Part shown: positions 38,210 to 47,880 of the stretch, piece after piece
Layout of the letters: every line of letters begins with the position of its first letter
Numbering within the stretch: position 1 is the first letter of the stretch
Notes under the pieces: model-generated
Seen by the model: the letters and a program-made list of their open reading frames with translations, nothing else
Told to the model about the DNA's origin: nothing
Database searches by the model: none
Position numbers and translations under genes: made by a program
Source of the DNA: Nitrosomonas sp. HPC101
GTDB taxonomy: Bacteria; Pseudomonadota; Gammaproteobacteria; Burkholderiales; Nitrosomonadaceae
Direction: 5' to 3'
Length of the DNA stretch: 64,000 nucleotides
NCBI RefSeq assembly: GCF_009833125.1
Contig: NZ_QRCC01000011.1
Span: 1-64,000 of the forward strand

Positions 38210-40870
38210 ATGTCTGATTTATCTGCTTCACCCGTCATTCCTGTTAACACCGTTACCCGCCTTGCTGATTACCGCGTTCCCGAATTTCTGATTGAAAAAA
38301 CGCATCTGACGTTTGAGCTGTACGAAGAATATACCGATGTCAGCAGCAGGCTGACGATTACTCGCAATCCAAAGAGCACAAAAGCAGATGATCTTGTTTT
38401 GCACGGCGAGCAACTGGAATTGCGCTCGCTGGCGATTGGTGAACGAACATTGCATCCTGGCGATTACCAGATCACGCCGCACAGTCTGACAGTACGCAAT
38501 GTACCGGAGCAGTTTGTGCTGCATTGCACCGTGCGTATTTATCCGGAAAAAAACACCGCGTTGGAAGGACTGTATTGCTCCAGCGGCATGTACTGCACGC
38601 AATGTGAAGCAGAAGGTTTTCGCAAGATTACCTACTACCTGGATCGACCCGATGTCATGAGCGAATTTGAAACGGTGATCATCGCCCGGGAAGGAGCTTT
38701 TTCAACCATGCTGTCCAATGGCAATTGTCTGTCCGATACGATGCAGGATGGAAAACGCATTGTGCACTGGCATGATCCTTTCAAGAAGCCCAGTTATCTG
38801 TTCGCGCTGGTTGCTGGCAATCTGGTTTGTCTGGAAGATCACTTCATCACCCAATCAGGCCGCGAGGTGCTGCTGCAAATCCACACCGAAGCAAAAGACC
38901 ACGATAAATGTCATTTCGCAATGCAATCGCTGAAAAAAGCCATGCATTGGGATGAACAGACTTACGGCCGGGAATACGATCTGGATCGTTTCATGATTGT
39001 CGCTGTAGATGATTTCAACATGGGCGCCATGGAAAACAAAGGATTGAATATCTTCAATACGTCCTGCGTGCTGGCTCATCCGGCAAGCACGACTGATGCC
39101 GCGTTCCAGCGCGTGGAAGGCGTGATCGCGCACGAGTATTTTCATAACTGGTCTGGCAACCGGGTTACTTGCCGCGACTGGTTTCAGTTAAGCCTGAAAG
39201 AGGGCTTGACGGTGTATCGGGATTCTGAGTTTTCAGCAGATATGAACAGTCGTGCGGTCAAGCGGATCGAGGATGTCAATCTCTTGCGCAGCGTGCAGTT
39301 TGTCGAAGATGCCGGTCCGATGGCGCACCCGGTGCGGCCGGATGCCTATATGGAAATCTCCAATTTCTATACTGTCACCATTTATGAGAAAGGCGCTGAG
39401 GTGGTGCGGATGCTGGCCAATATTCTGGGGTCGGAGCGATATCGCCAGGCAACGGATCTGTATTTCGACCGTTTCGATGGACAAGCTGTCACTTGCGATG
39501 ATTTTGTCCAGTGCATGGAGGAAGTATCCGGCCGCGATCTGAGTCAGTTCCGTCTGTGGTATTCGCAGGCCGGCACACCGCAATTGCATATCAGCGACAG
39601 CTACGATGCTGACCACCAGCAATATAGTCTGACTGTTCATCAACATACACCAGCAACCCCCGGACAAACTGAGAAAAAAGCGCTCCATATCCCACTCAAG
39701 GTAGCGCTCTACGGCAACCAGGGTGCACTGGCTTTGATCATTGATGGGCAGATCAGAGATGCAGAAACTGTGCTGGATATCTGCCAAACGCAACAAACGA
39801 TCGTATTTGAACAGGTGGCAGAACATCCGGTACCGTCTTTGTTACGCGGTTTTTCGGCACCAGTCAGGGTATTTTATGACTATCAGCTGGATCAACTGCA
39901 AAAACTGATTTTGCTGGATAGCGATGGTTTCTGCCGTTGGGATGCGATGCAAAGCCTGATGCGCATTGTGCTGAGCAAAGCCATCGATAACAAGGGTGAT
40001 CATGCAGAACAGGCGATGCTGATGGATACGCTCAGACGACTACTGACTGATCACACCGCTATGGATGCGGCGTTATTGGCACGTATGCTGGAGCTGCCTG
40101 GTGAGCAATATCTGGCAAGCCTCTATGACAAGGCCAATCCACCAGCGATCAATCAGGCGAGAACGCAACTGCAGCATAAACTCGCAACGCAGTTGCAGAC
40201 AGAATTAATGAGCTGCTATCAAGCTTTGCAGAACAGTGCGTCCGGGCTATCCGCACAAGCCATGGCGGCACGCAATCTGCGCAATCAGGCACTGATGTAT
40301 TTGTTGCAGATCGATGACACACACTACCGTGATCTGGCGCAGCAGCAATTTTCCCAGGCAGATAACATGACTGACCAGTTTGCCGCCCTGAGAGGGCTGG
40401 TACACGCCGAGCATGCCAGGATCGAAGCACAGGCAGCACTGCAGGTTTTTTACCAACAATGGCAGCATGAAGCGCTGGTAGTGAATATGTGGTTTCAGGT
40501 GCAGGCAACACGACCCTGGGGTAATGTCCTGCAGGAAATACAGCAGCTGTTGCAGCACGCAGCATTTGATGCACGCAATCCAAACAAACTGCGTGCCGTG
40601 ATTGCCGCTTTCGCCAATCAGAATTTTGCCCGCTTTCACGACAGTTCAGGCAATGCCTATCAGTTTCTGGCGGAACAGATTGCCGATATTGATCAGCGCA
40701 ACCCGCAAATGGCTTCCCGCCTGCTGACACCGCTCACGCACTGGCATCAGTTTATTGATGAACACGCCTCGCTGATGCGCAAAGCGCTGGAATCATTGTC
40801 ACAACGTGAATTAAGCAAGGACGTGTACGAAGTAGTAAGCAAGAGCCTGAACGAGAGAAATGTCGGCTAG
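38210..40870 (+). CDS. pepN: Aminopeptidase N
   Basis: 886 residues, M1 zinc peptidase. GAMENKGLNIF (exopeptidase motif), HEYFHNWSGNRVTCRDWFQLSLKEG (zinc site, only partly quoted in function) with the downstream Glu present. The C-terminal half is the long helical domain typical of E. coli PepN. ATG at 38210 was chosen over a TTG three codons upstream. It trims N-terminal residues from cytosolic peptides. Confidence 0.95.
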   Translation: MSDLSASPVIPVNTVTRLADYRVPEFLIEKTHLTFELYEEYTDVSSRLTITRNPKSTKADDLVLHGEQLELRSLAIGERTLHPGDYQITPHSLTVRNVPEQFVLHCTVRIYPEKNTALEGLYCSSGMYCTQCEAEGFRKITYYLDRPDVMSEFETVIIAREGAFSTMLSNGNCLSDTMQDGKRIVHWHDPFKKPSYLFALVAGNLVCLEDHFITQSGREVLLQIHTEAKDHDKCHFAMQSLKKAMHWDEQTYGREYDLDRFMIVAVDDFNMGAMENKGLNIFNTSCVLAHPASTTDAAFQRVEGVIAHEYFHNWSGNRVTCRDWFQLSLKEGLTVYRDSEFSADMNSRAVKRIEDVNLLRSVQFVEDAGPMAHPVRPDAYMEISNFYTVTIYEKGAEVVRMLANILGSERYRQATDLYFDRFDGQAVTCDDFVQCMEEVSGRDLSQFRLWYSQAGTPQLHISDSYDADHQQYSLTVHQHTPATPGQTEKKALHIPLKVALYGNQGALALIIDGQIRDAETVLDICQTQQTIVFEQVAEHPVPSLLRGFSAPVRVFYDYQLDQLQKLILLDSDGFCRWDAMQSLMRIVLSKAIDNKGDHAEQAMLMDTLRRLLTDHTAMDAALLARMLELPGEQYLASLYDKANPPAINQARTQLQHKLATQLQTELMSCYQALQNSASGLSAQAMAARNLRNQALMYLLQIDDTHYRDLAQQQFSQADNMTDQFAALRGLVHAEHARIEAQAALQVFYQQWQHEALVVNMWFQVQATRPWGNVLQEIQQLLQHAAFDARNPNKLRAVIAAFANQNFARFHDSSGNAYQFLAEQIADIDQRNPQMASRLLTPLTHWHQFIDEHASLMRKALESLSQRELSKDVYEVVSKSLNERNVG

Positions 40871-41058
40871 GTGGCCTTATTCATCTCGCAAGAGCAGTAC
40901 CGGCTATGTTTCCTGAAAACTGTTTGAGCTGTTCAGTTCTCCCCCCATTGATCTTTTCAGCCTTGTCATTCAATTATTTACGGTATATCATCTGCAAAAG
41001 AGAACGGACAGTCTACTTTTGATCTGTCTTTCGACCATAGCTACCTGGAGGTTTAACA

Positions 41059-41601
41059 ATGACTGCCCCGGATACCAAAAATATCGTCAACGGAATCAAT
41101 ATCGAGCAATCTTTCATCATACAAAAACAAATCAGCGAAGATCGTAACAGCGAGATAGCCAAACCCAGATATCAGACAACAGTTGTGTGGGATAGCGGCT
41201 ATCACACCACTGCGAATGTAACCGATGGCCAGACAATTACCGGCGACGAGCCCCCACGTTACGGTGGCGAAGGCATGGGTATTTCTCCTCAGGATTTGCT
41301 GCTGACCGCCGTCGGACACTGCTTGGCTGCCTCCTACATCGGTGGATTATCGGCTGCCCGCATCAATGTGGAATCATTACGCCTGCATGTTTCCGGGCGT
41401 GTCAATTTCGGCGTGGCTTATGCAGTCGAAGCAGGCAACCCTGGATTTGAAGATATCAACGTTGTCGTGGAGATACAGACTGATGCGCCACAGGAAAAGG
41501 TGACCGCGCTGCTGGAAAAACTGAAAACAACGGCACCCATTCCGGATACCATCATGCGCCCGGTACCGGTCAATATCGAGATTCGTCACCCGGCGAAATA
41601 A
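41059..41601 (+). CDS. OsmC/Ohr-family protein
   Basis: 180 residues with a strong Shine-Dalgarno (TGGAGG). GGEGMGISPQDLLLTAVGHCLAAS carries the first conserved Cys; the second peroxidatic Cys of true OsmC/Ohr is not obvious (VSGRVNFGVAYAVEAGN around it), so thiol-peroxidase activity is uncertain. An N-terminal extension of about 40 residues precedes the OsmC fold. Confidence 0.8.
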   Translation: MTAPDTKNIVNGINIEQSFIIQKQISEDRNSEIAKPRYQTTVVWDSGYHTTANVTDGQTITGDEPPRYGGEGMGISPQDLLLTAVGHCLAASYIGGLSAARINVESLRLHVSGRVNFGVAYAVEAGNPGFEDINVVVEIQTDAPQEKVTALLEKLKTTAPIPDTIMRPVPVNIEIRHPAK

Positions 41602-41791
41602 TCTGCAATACTTTTCTGATTGAAACCGCAAGGAGATAAAAGATAAAGACCCGTGATATCCATGATGTGGCAGTTCAGGCGATGCTATGACGTTGTAACC
41701 CGATGCCATCGCTGCAGGGAGCGGATTTCAAACTGGCTTTTCTAAGCTCAAAATACCCAGCATTATCGACGAAAAAGGCAGATCCAGAGCG

Positions 41792-42742
41792 TTACAAGTG
41801 ATCAGGAGTTAAGAGTGTTTGTCCCAGTGTGGCGCGATCTGATGCCGAAGCAGGAATTTTTTCCAGCTTTGCGATTTTTTCCAGCAAACGGCTCATGCCT
41901 CTGCGGTTAGCGATCTGGATAGATAAGCCAGGGCGGGCATTTAACTCCAGTACCAGTGGCCCCAGCTCCCGGTCAAGCACAACATCTACGCCCAGATAAC
42001 CCAATCCGGCCAGTTCATGGCATTGCGCTGCCAGCGTCAACAATTTATGCCAGTGAGGGATTACGAGCCCACTGATCGTGGCGCCGGTATCCGGGTGCTG
42101 CTCAATCGGATAATTCTGCCAGATAGCATGAGTCGTGCGACCTGTCTTCATATCGATACCCGCCCCCACCGCGCCCTGGTGAAGATTGGCCTTGCCATCC
42201 GACATACGGGTTGGCAGACGCACCATGGAAGCAACCGGAATTCCTCTGAATACGATGGTGCGAATGTCCGGTACACCACGATAGGAAACTGCCTCAAACA
42301 ATGGATCAAATTTGACCCGATATTCAATCAGTGCCTGATCAGGTTGACCGCCCAGACTGTACAGACCGCTGAGTATATTGGAAACATGATATTTGATATC
42401 TTCCTCGGTCAGCAGATCACCATTATTTTGTCGGTAACGACTATTGAGACGCCCTGTAATGACACAGATACCACTCCCTCCCGAGCCGTGCGCAGGCTTG
42501 ATCACAAAATCTTCATGATCCTTGATCATCTCGGAAAAGCGAGTGACATCATGCTGGATTTCGATCACTCCATATAATTCAGGCACGGCGATACCAGACG
42601 CCGTTGCCAGATATTTAGTCCGTAACTTGTCATCCACCAGCGGGTACAGCGAGCGCTTGTTATAACGCAGGATAAAATCAGCATTGCGCTGATTCATGCC
42701 GACGACCCCGCTCTGTTTAAGTCTCCCTAAGATACCAAACAT
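41792..42742 (-). CDS. ATP-grasp alpha-L-glutamate ligase-like protein
   Basis: 316 residues from ATG 42742. NADFILRYNKRSLYPLVDDK, the ATP-grasp lid FVIKPAHGSGGSGICVI, and metal-binding VLDRELGPLVLELNARPGL. RimK-like ligases add amino acids to proteins or small molecules; the acceptor is unknown. It starts 4 bases after the stop of the transglutaminase-7TM gene and is the third gene of a conserved three-gene operon. Confidence 0.88.
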   Translation of the reverse strand: MFGILGRLKQSGVVGMNQRNADFILRYNKRSLYPLVDDKLRTKYLATASGIAVPELYGVIEIQHDVTRFSEMIKDHEDFVIKPAHGSGGSGICVITGRLNSRYRQNNGDLLTEEDIKYHVSNILSGLYSLGGQPDQALIEYRVKFDPLFEAVSYRGVPDIRTIVFRGIPVASMVRLPTRMSDGKANLHQGAVGAGIDMKTGRTTHAIWQNYPIEQHPDTGATISGLVIPHWHKLLTLAAQCHELAGLGYLGVDVVLDRELGPLVLELNARPGLSIQIANRRGMSRLLEKIAKLEKIPASASDRATLGQTLLTPDHL

Positions 42743-42746
42743 GGGA

Positions 42747-44279
42747 TTATGGTTTGTGCCGCGCAAATGCACGGAAGCGCCAAAGCTCTGTCAGCCGGTA
42801 GCCCGAGTAGCGCCCCAGTAGCAGAATTATAGCCAGCACCACCAGCAACAGTTCCGGGAAAGCAAAAAACATATACTGGAATTCACTGATATTCATAGCC
42901 AAATATCCTATCACTGCTACCAGCAAGCTGCCTGATACCTGTTTGAACGCTTCGGCCGGCCCAGCCTCTTCCCAGGTCAGTGACATGCGTTCGATTGTCA
43001 TCGTCATAATAACGATCGGAAACAAGGCCACAGACAATCCGGTTTCCAGTCCGAGCTTATGCATGACGATGCTGACACCGGCGATCAGCAGCACTACCAT
43101 GGTCAGCACTGCTGCCAAACGAGGAACCAGCAGCAGTTTTAGCTGTTCGACATAAGCGCGCAACAGCAATCCAAGACCAACAATCAGACAGAACAAGGTC
43201 ACACCCCATAATAATTCCGTTTCGCGGAAAGCCAGTGCGATCAGAATCGGCATAAACGTCCCAAAAGTCCGGATACCGATAATGTTGCGCATAAATACCA
43301 CCATCAGGGCACCTAACGGTACCATCAGTAACACCTTGTACACATTCTGGACATGTACAGGCAGCGAATACAGTGAAAACTCCATCAGATGGAAACCTCT
43401 TTCCGCTGAGCGGGAGCCGGCAATATTGATGGTCTCCTGTAGCGCTCTGGCAACGGTATATTGAACACTTGATTCCGCAGCACCTTCAATCGAGAAAACC
43501 CGGTCATCGTCAATCTGCCACACCATGAAATTCGGTGGCAACCCTTCCCGACCATCCTTGATATTCAGCGAACGCCACTGCTGACCATCATAAACCTGCA
43601 GAAAGTATTCCAGATCCGAGTACTCTTTATTATCCTGCAGACGCAGACCACGAACGATACGGGAAGGAATACGAGCACCGGCCAGTATCCAGCCCATATT
43701 TTTTGCCAGACTACGTGTTTGGTTGACGTGCTTCAGCAGCAGTTTCAGCTCCGGCATGGAAGCAGCCGCGTTCAGCTGTTCAATTACACGCTGCGAAAAA
43801 GAAACGGTATCGGCAGATTGCTGACGCGCCTTATCCAGCAGCCCTTTAATCACCGGAGTCAGATTTTCCGGATATTCCGGAATCTTCGGATAAACCGGTG
43901 CCACATCCGGTTTTTGTGCAGCCTCCGCATTTTCGAATAATACAATCCGGTAAAACAGCGATTGCTTACCCTGCGCCCTTCGTTTGGCCCAGTGCGCAAT
44001 ACGACCAGCGTTATCCTGTTCGATTGCCAACCCGTAATCCGCGCTGACAAAGTCCTCATCAAGAACAGAGTAACCGGGAGGATCAAGCGGCAGTGGCAGC
44101 GTTACCTTAATCGCACTATCCGGTTTGGCGCGGAAACTGACGCGCGCCTCGACATCCCATACCTCAGCCTGTTCGGAAGCACTCAAAGGCAAACCAATTA
44201 CAGCAACTTTGTAATAGGCCAGCCCCAGTCCTACAAGGCATAGTATGAAAGCCAGCAAATACAGATGTAGTTTTCTCAT
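42747..44279 (-). CDS. Inactive-transglutaminase / 7TM membrane protein
   Basis: 510 residues. One N-terminal anchor (LYLLAFILCLVGLGLAYY), a periplasmic region of about 300 residues with transglutaminase-like fold (NMGWILAGARIPSRIVRGL, where the catalytic Cys is not seen), then seven membrane segments from about 310. Known partner of ATP-grasp ligases and retropepsin-like proteases. ATGA overlap with the upstream protease gene. Confidence 0.87.
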   Translation of the reverse strand: MRKLHLYLLAFILCLVGLGLAYYKVAVIGLPLSASEQAEVWDVEARVSFRAKPDSAIKVTLPLPLDPPGYSVLDEDFVSADYGLAIEQDNAGRIAHWAKRRAQGKQSLFYRIVLFENAEAAQKPDVAPVYPKIPEYPENLTPVIKGLLDKARQQSADTVSFSQRVIEQLNAAASMPELKLLLKHVNQTRSLAKNMGWILAGARIPSRIVRGLRLQDNKEYSDLEYFLQVYDGQQWRSLNIKDGREGLPPNFMVWQIDDDRVFSIEGAAESSVQYTVARALQETINIAGSRSAERGFHLMEFSLYSLPVHVQNVYKVLLMVPLGALMVVFMRNIIGIRTFGTFMPILIALAFRETELLWGVTLFCLIVGLGLLLRAYVEQLKLLLVPRLAAVLTMVVLLIAGVSIVMHKLGLETGLSVALFPIVIMTMTIERMSLTWEEAGPAEAFKQVSGSLLVAVIGYLAMNISEFQYMFFAFPELLLVVLAIILLLGRYSGYRLTELWRFRAFARHKP

Positions 44280-44866
44280 TCAGGTTGCCCGGAATCAATT
44301 GGCTCATCATCCTTCTTCTTTTTCTTGGCATGACCACACACGGCCTTGGTGAGATAAGCGCGTGCAGGATCAATCAGCACATAGCCGGCAAGCGCCTTGC
44401 GCCCAAGCAACACTGGATAATTCAGGGCCCGGCGATCAATCAGATTGAACTCGACTTCCCGGACTTCATCTGCCAGACAGATCTCCATGGAAATGACCGG
44501 ACGTTCCTGGGAAGGTCCGTCGTGCTGCTTGATTTTAAGCATCCGAACCAACGGACGTTCTATCTCGACAGAACGTTCCCCGGAGCCCTTCTTGAAATCA
44601 AAGGTAAATTTAACCCATTGTTTGCCGTTTTTTCTGAATACATCAATATCGCGAGCGCTCATAGACGAAGTATTGGCACCGCTATCAACACGTGCAGGCA
44701 TCTTGATTCCCCAAGGTTCCAGGCGGACAAATTCAACCCAACCAAGGATTTTCAGAGAATCCGGGGCAACATCAGATTTTTCTGCCCAGCAGGCAGCACT
44801 ATAAAGCAACAGCAGCAAAACGGCAGACATGATATGCAACATCTGTCTGGTTGAACGAATAGTCAT
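44276..44866 (-). CDS. Exported retropepsin-like protein (RimK-linked, DUF785)
   Basis: About 196 residues from ATG 44866. Signal segment SAVLLLLLYSAACWA, then the aspartic-protease-like motif MPARVDSGANTSSMSA and LNYPVLLGRKALAGYVLIDPARAYL, as in ATP-dependent zinc protease/RimB-type proteins. The open frame upstream runs into the tRNA gene and was not used. First gene of the protease, transglutaminase-7TM, ATP-grasp operon, suggesting a peptide tag that is added and trimmed. Confidence 0.87.
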   Translation of the reverse strand: MTIRSTRQMLHIMSAVLLLLLYSAACWAEKSDVAPDSLKILGWVEFVRLEPWGIKMPARVDSGANTSSMSARDIDVFRKNGKQWVKFTFDFKKGSGERSVEIERPLVRMLKIKQHDGPSQERPVISMEICLADEVREVEFNLIDRRALNYPVLLGRKALAGYVLIDPARAYLTKAVCGHAKKKKKDDEPIDSGQPE

Positions 44867-44962
44867 CAGGTATTCTGGATTTTTTATAACAGTTAAAGAA
44901 TCACTCTCGGTAACCGGATCATTCCGATAAATAAAATTACATGGGTTGTCAGTCTCTGGATG

Positions 44963-45033
44963 AGCGGATGAAGGGAATCGAACCCTCGTCGTAGGCTTGG
45001 GAAGCCTCTGCTCTACCATTGAGCTACACCCGC
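44963..45033 (-). tRNA. tRNA-Gly (anticodon CCC)
   Basis: Minus-strand cloverleaf of 71 bases: acceptor GCGGGTG/CATCCGC, D-arm GCTCAATGGTAGAGC, anticodon arm AGGC-TTCCCAA-GCCT with anticodon CCC, and T-arm AGGGTTCGATTCCCTT (one C-T/U wobble). No CCA is encoded. It decodes GGG. It lies between the retropepsin operon and thiS. Confidence 0.93.
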
Positions 45034-45092
45034 ATGTTAGAATGAATTGCTTGTTTTAAAGTCTACCTTACCTTGGGTATTTTTTAAATATT

Positions 45093-45293
45093 ATGCAACT
45101 CATCATTAACGGACAACAACAAAGTTACAATGGCCCGATCAATGTCCAGCAGCTGGTTGAACACCTGTCACTGCAGAACAAGCGTATCGCCATCGAACGC
45201 AACGGTGAAATCATCCCCCGCAGCAGTTTTTCCGAACAGCTCCTCAATGAAGGAGATCAGCTGGAAATTATTGTAGCAGTGGGTGGAGGCTGA
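45093..45293 (+). CDS. thiS: Sulphur carrier protein ThiS
   Basis: 66 residues, ubiquitin-like fold, ending in the required diglycine (VAVGGG). MQLIINGQQQSYNG and ITAIERNGEIIPRSS-like middle (RIAIERNGEIIPRSSF) are typical. Its C-terminal thiocarboxylate donates sulphur for the thiazole of thiamine. Paired with thiG 64 bases downstream; no TPP riboswitch is visible in the 59 bases between tRNA and start. Confidence 0.93.
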   Translation: MQLIINGQQQSYNGPINVQQLVEHLSLQNKRIAIERNGEIIPRSSFSEQLLNEGDQLEIIVAVGGG

Positions 45294-45357
45294 TTTTCAG
45301 ATTATTAAAACTCACTTTGGTTCTGCCAACTGACATAAAACAACCACTGGCACGCTT

Positions 45358-46164
45358 ATGGACACATTCGTCATTGCTGGTAAAAGTTATTCCTCCCGTT
45401 TACTGCTGGGAACGGGAAAATATAAGGATTTCGCTGAAACCCGTATGGCAGTCGATGCCAGTGGCGCACAAATCATCACCGTAGCGATACGCCGTACCAA
45501 TATCGGACAGAATTCCGGTGAGCCCAATCTGCTGGATGTACTGCCCCCCTCACAATTTACGCTCCTGCCCAATACCGCCGGCTGTTACACAGCAGCAGAT
45601 GCCGTCCGCACGCTGCGTCTGGCGCGTGAGCTGCTGGATGGACATGCATTGGTCAAACTGGAAGTGCTGGGCGATCAGAAAACACTGTTTCCTGATGTGA
45701 TTGCCACCATCGACGCTGCAAAAATTCTGGTCAAAGAGGGTTTTCAGGTGATGGTCTATACCTCGGATGACCCCATCGTCGCCAGACAACTGGAAGATAT
45801 CGGCTGTGCAGCCATCATGCCGCTGGCTTCGCTGATTGGCTCCGGCATGGGGATCCTCAATCCATGGAATCTGCAGATCATCCTCGACAAAATCAAAGTA
45901 CCGGTTATCGTCGATGCCGGTGTCGGCACTGCATCGGATGCCGCCATTGCCATGGAACTCGGTTGCGATGGTGTACTCATGAACACTGCCGTCGCCAACG
46001 CCCGTAACCCGGTACTGATGGCTTCTGCCATGCGCAAAGCAATTGAAGCCGGACGTGAAGCCTGGCTGGCCGGACGCATGCCGAAGAAAATCTATCAGGC
46101 CACACCAAGCTCCCCGTCAGAAGGTATGATCACCCAATCACCACATTCTGCCGCAAACAATTAG
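45358..46164 (+). CDS. thiG: Thiazole synthase ThiG
   Basis: 268 residues, TIM-barrel. [11 protein letters not shown], catalytic Lys in [31 protein letters not shown] and [19 protein letters not shown] are family signatures. It joins ThiS thiocarboxylate, deoxyxylulose phosphate and dehydroglycine into the thiazole ring. thiO/thiH are not in the window. Confidence 0.96.
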   Translation: MDTFVIAGKSYSSRLLLGTGKYKDFAETRMAVDASGAQIITVAIRRTNIGQNSGEPNLLDVLPPSQFTLLPNTAGCYTAADAVRTLRLARELLDGHALVKLEVLGDQKTLFPDVIATIDAAKILVKEGFQVMVYTSDDPIVARQLEDIGCAAIMPLASLIGSGMGILNPWNLQIILDKIKVPVIVDAGVGTASDAAIAMELGCDGVLMNTAVANARNPVLMASAMRKAIEAGREAWLAGRMPKKIYQATPSSPSEGMITQSPHSAANN

Positions 46165-46196
46165 GCAGCAACAACGCTTCTTCAGGAAATCAGTTT

Positions 46197-46871
46197 TTGT
46201 CTTCCCACCCACCTATTCGCAGCTATGTGCTCCGTCAGGGATATTTTTCCAGCGCGCAACGACATGCCTACGAATCCCTGCTGCCGCGTTACGGTATTCC
46301 ATTTTCGGAAAACCCGATTGATCTCAACCTGGCTTTTGGACGCATCACGCCGAAAATACTGGAAATCGGCTCAGGCATGGGAGAAACCACCGCCGAGATT
46401 GCCGGACAGCATCCGGAAAAAGACTTTGTCGCCATCGAAGTTCACGCACCAGGAATCGGCAATCTGCTCGGTCAAATCGAGAAACACGGTCTGACCAATC
46501 TGCGGATTATTCCGCACGATGCCAAACCAGTCTTGCAGCACATGTTCACTGATGAATCACTGGATGGCATCCACATTTTTTTTCCAGACCCATGGCCCAA
46601 GACACGACACCATAAGCGTCGCCTGATCCAGTCGGATTTTGTCTCGCTGCTGTGTAGTCGGCTGAAACCTGGTGGTTATCTGCATATTGCTACCGACTGG
46701 GAAGACTACGCCACCCATATCCTGCATGTCTTGCACAATGAACCGCGGCTCATCAATACCACCGCTGACTATGCCTCACGTCCCCCATACCGGCCACTGA
46801 CCAAATTTGAACAGCGTGGCATGAAACTCGGCCATACCATCCGCGATTTGATATTCAGCAAAACTGCCTGA
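46197..46871 (+). CDS. trmB: tRNA (guanine-46-N7)-methyltransferase
   Basis: 224 residues. SAM motif EIGSGMGETTAEIA, then ihiFFPDPWPKTRHHKRR and the end RPPYRPLTKFEQRGMKLGH. Starts at TTG 46197 with AGGAAA 8 bases upstream, since no ATG or GTG lies before the conserved IRSYVLRQGYF. It follows thiG by 32 bases, so they may share a transcript. Confidence 0.93.
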   Translation: MSSHPPIRSYVLRQGYFSSAQRHAYESLLPRYGIPFSENPIDLNLAFGRITPKILEIGSGMGETTAEIAGQHPEKDFVAIEVHAPGIGNLLGQIEKHGLTNLRIIPHDAKPVLQHMFTDESLDGIHIFFPDPWPKTRHHKRRLIQSDFVSLLCSRLKPGGYLHIATDWEDYATHILHVLHNEPRLINTTADYASRPPYRPLTKFEQRGMKLGHTIRDLIFSKTA

Positions 46872-47120
46872 ATCATCTACCCCGCTCTCATCATGTAGAG
46901 GTGGCGAATCAAATCTTTCTCCAGGGAATCCCTGATCAATTGATGTTCTAAGCACGCTCACCCAAGCCAGCCATTCTTGCTAAAATCGAGCGGAAGAAGT
47001 GCGGCATCAAGTGTTAAATAATCGAACTAATTAACACTACACTAGATGTCGTCCAAGCCGATGTGGCCCGTACACAGGTCGGTACCTTCCTTCGCAGAAG
47101 CACTACGGAATAAAAAGTCC

Positions 47121-47498
47121 TCACAGGCTTATTACGTGGTCCGGCGGGCTACCCGCCAGTGCACTGTACAACTGAGGGAAGCAGCCCAGGCTAACGCCAG
47201 TCACCAGCCCGCGCGACCTTACTTGTCCTGAACCACATTGCTCCAATGTGCCCTCCGCCAGATTACGTCGCACCGCGCACTGGTCACAGGCCATCAACAG
47301 GATGCTCTGTTCCTGCGCGACATGTGCGAGCCGCTCGCCCACCGGGTCGCCATGGCGAAGGCATAACAGGTTGTCGTCGAAGAAGAACATGCCCACCACC
47401 TGCGCGCCATGATTTCCACCTTCCAGCTGCGGAAGAATCATGGTGGCGAGCTTGAAGGTGGAGGCCATCGACGTGGCAAACACATAGGCGATTTTCAT
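47121..47498 (-). CDS. DsrE-like protein (SaoD type)
   Basis: 125 residues, AAGGAG just before the ATG. MKIAYVFATSMASTFKLATMILPQL, VVGMFFFDDNLLCLRHGD and ILLMACDQCAVRRNLAEG resemble DsrE-related proteins called SaoD; Cys of CDQC and of the later CFPQLYSAL may handle sulphur. It is divergent from zur and sits at the left border of the GC-rich zinc island. Role unknown. Confidence 0.75.
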   Translation of the reverse strand: MKIAYVFATSMASTFKLATMILPQLEGGNHGAQVVGMFFFDDNLLCLRHGDPVGERLAHVAQEQSILLMACDQCAVRRNLAEGTLEQCGSGQVRSRGLVTGVSLGCFPQLYSALAGSPPDHVISL

Positions 47499-47578
47499 AG
47501 AGACTCCTTATCTTGTTAAGAAATTGTTGAGAAGGGCTGCTTGGTTACACGACACGTAGGCGTTTAGACTCTCCAGCC

Positions 47579-47617
47579 GATCCAGCAGCGCACAGCCACT
47601 GAGCAGGCTGCTGGATC
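47579..47617. repeat. 11-bp perfect inverted repeat upstream of the DsrE-like gene
   Basis: GATCCAGCAGC ... GCTGCTGGATC with a 17-base spacer. Lies in the divergent region between the DsrE-like gene and zur. No T-run follows, so an operator or RNA leader fold is likelier than a terminator. Confidence 0.5.
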
Positions 47618-47817
47618 GTAATATTAAAATCTGCCAAAGATCGCATTGACCGCGTGAAATCTTTTAAGGCAAGTAGTTTCCCGTCGGCATGAAAAGCGCC
47701 TACCGTATCCAAGGAGAAGAATAAAATTCCTCATCCCTACGATCAGTGGCGTCACTGCATCACTGTATAGTACGGCCTAGCGTCCCATCATCCGGTGCTG
47801 CTTTTTTTGTATTGAAT

Positions 47818-47835
47818 GTTATGTTATAACATAAT
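47818..47835. promoter_or_regulatory. Zur box upstream of zur
   Basis: GTTATGTTATAACATAAT, containing the perfect 16-bp palindrome TTATGTTATAACATAA. It matches the proteobacterial Zur-box pattern (GTTATRNTATAAC-like) and nearly repeats the site at 58699-58716. Placed 46 bases before the preferred zur start. Autoregulation and control of the downstream genes is inferred. Confidence 0.8.
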
Positions 47836-47880
47836 AAAATAAAAATGAGTAAGCCTGAAATTAATCAAGAGGAGTTTCCC

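Noticed and set aside
45034..45092. TPP riboswitch before thiS
   Set aside because: Only 59 bases between tRNA-Gly and the start codon, with no thi-box sequence.
47046..47231. 61-codon plus-strand frame opposite the DsrE-like gene
   Set aside because: Overlaps the better-supported minus-strand gene, which has a strong ribosome-binding site and family motifs.
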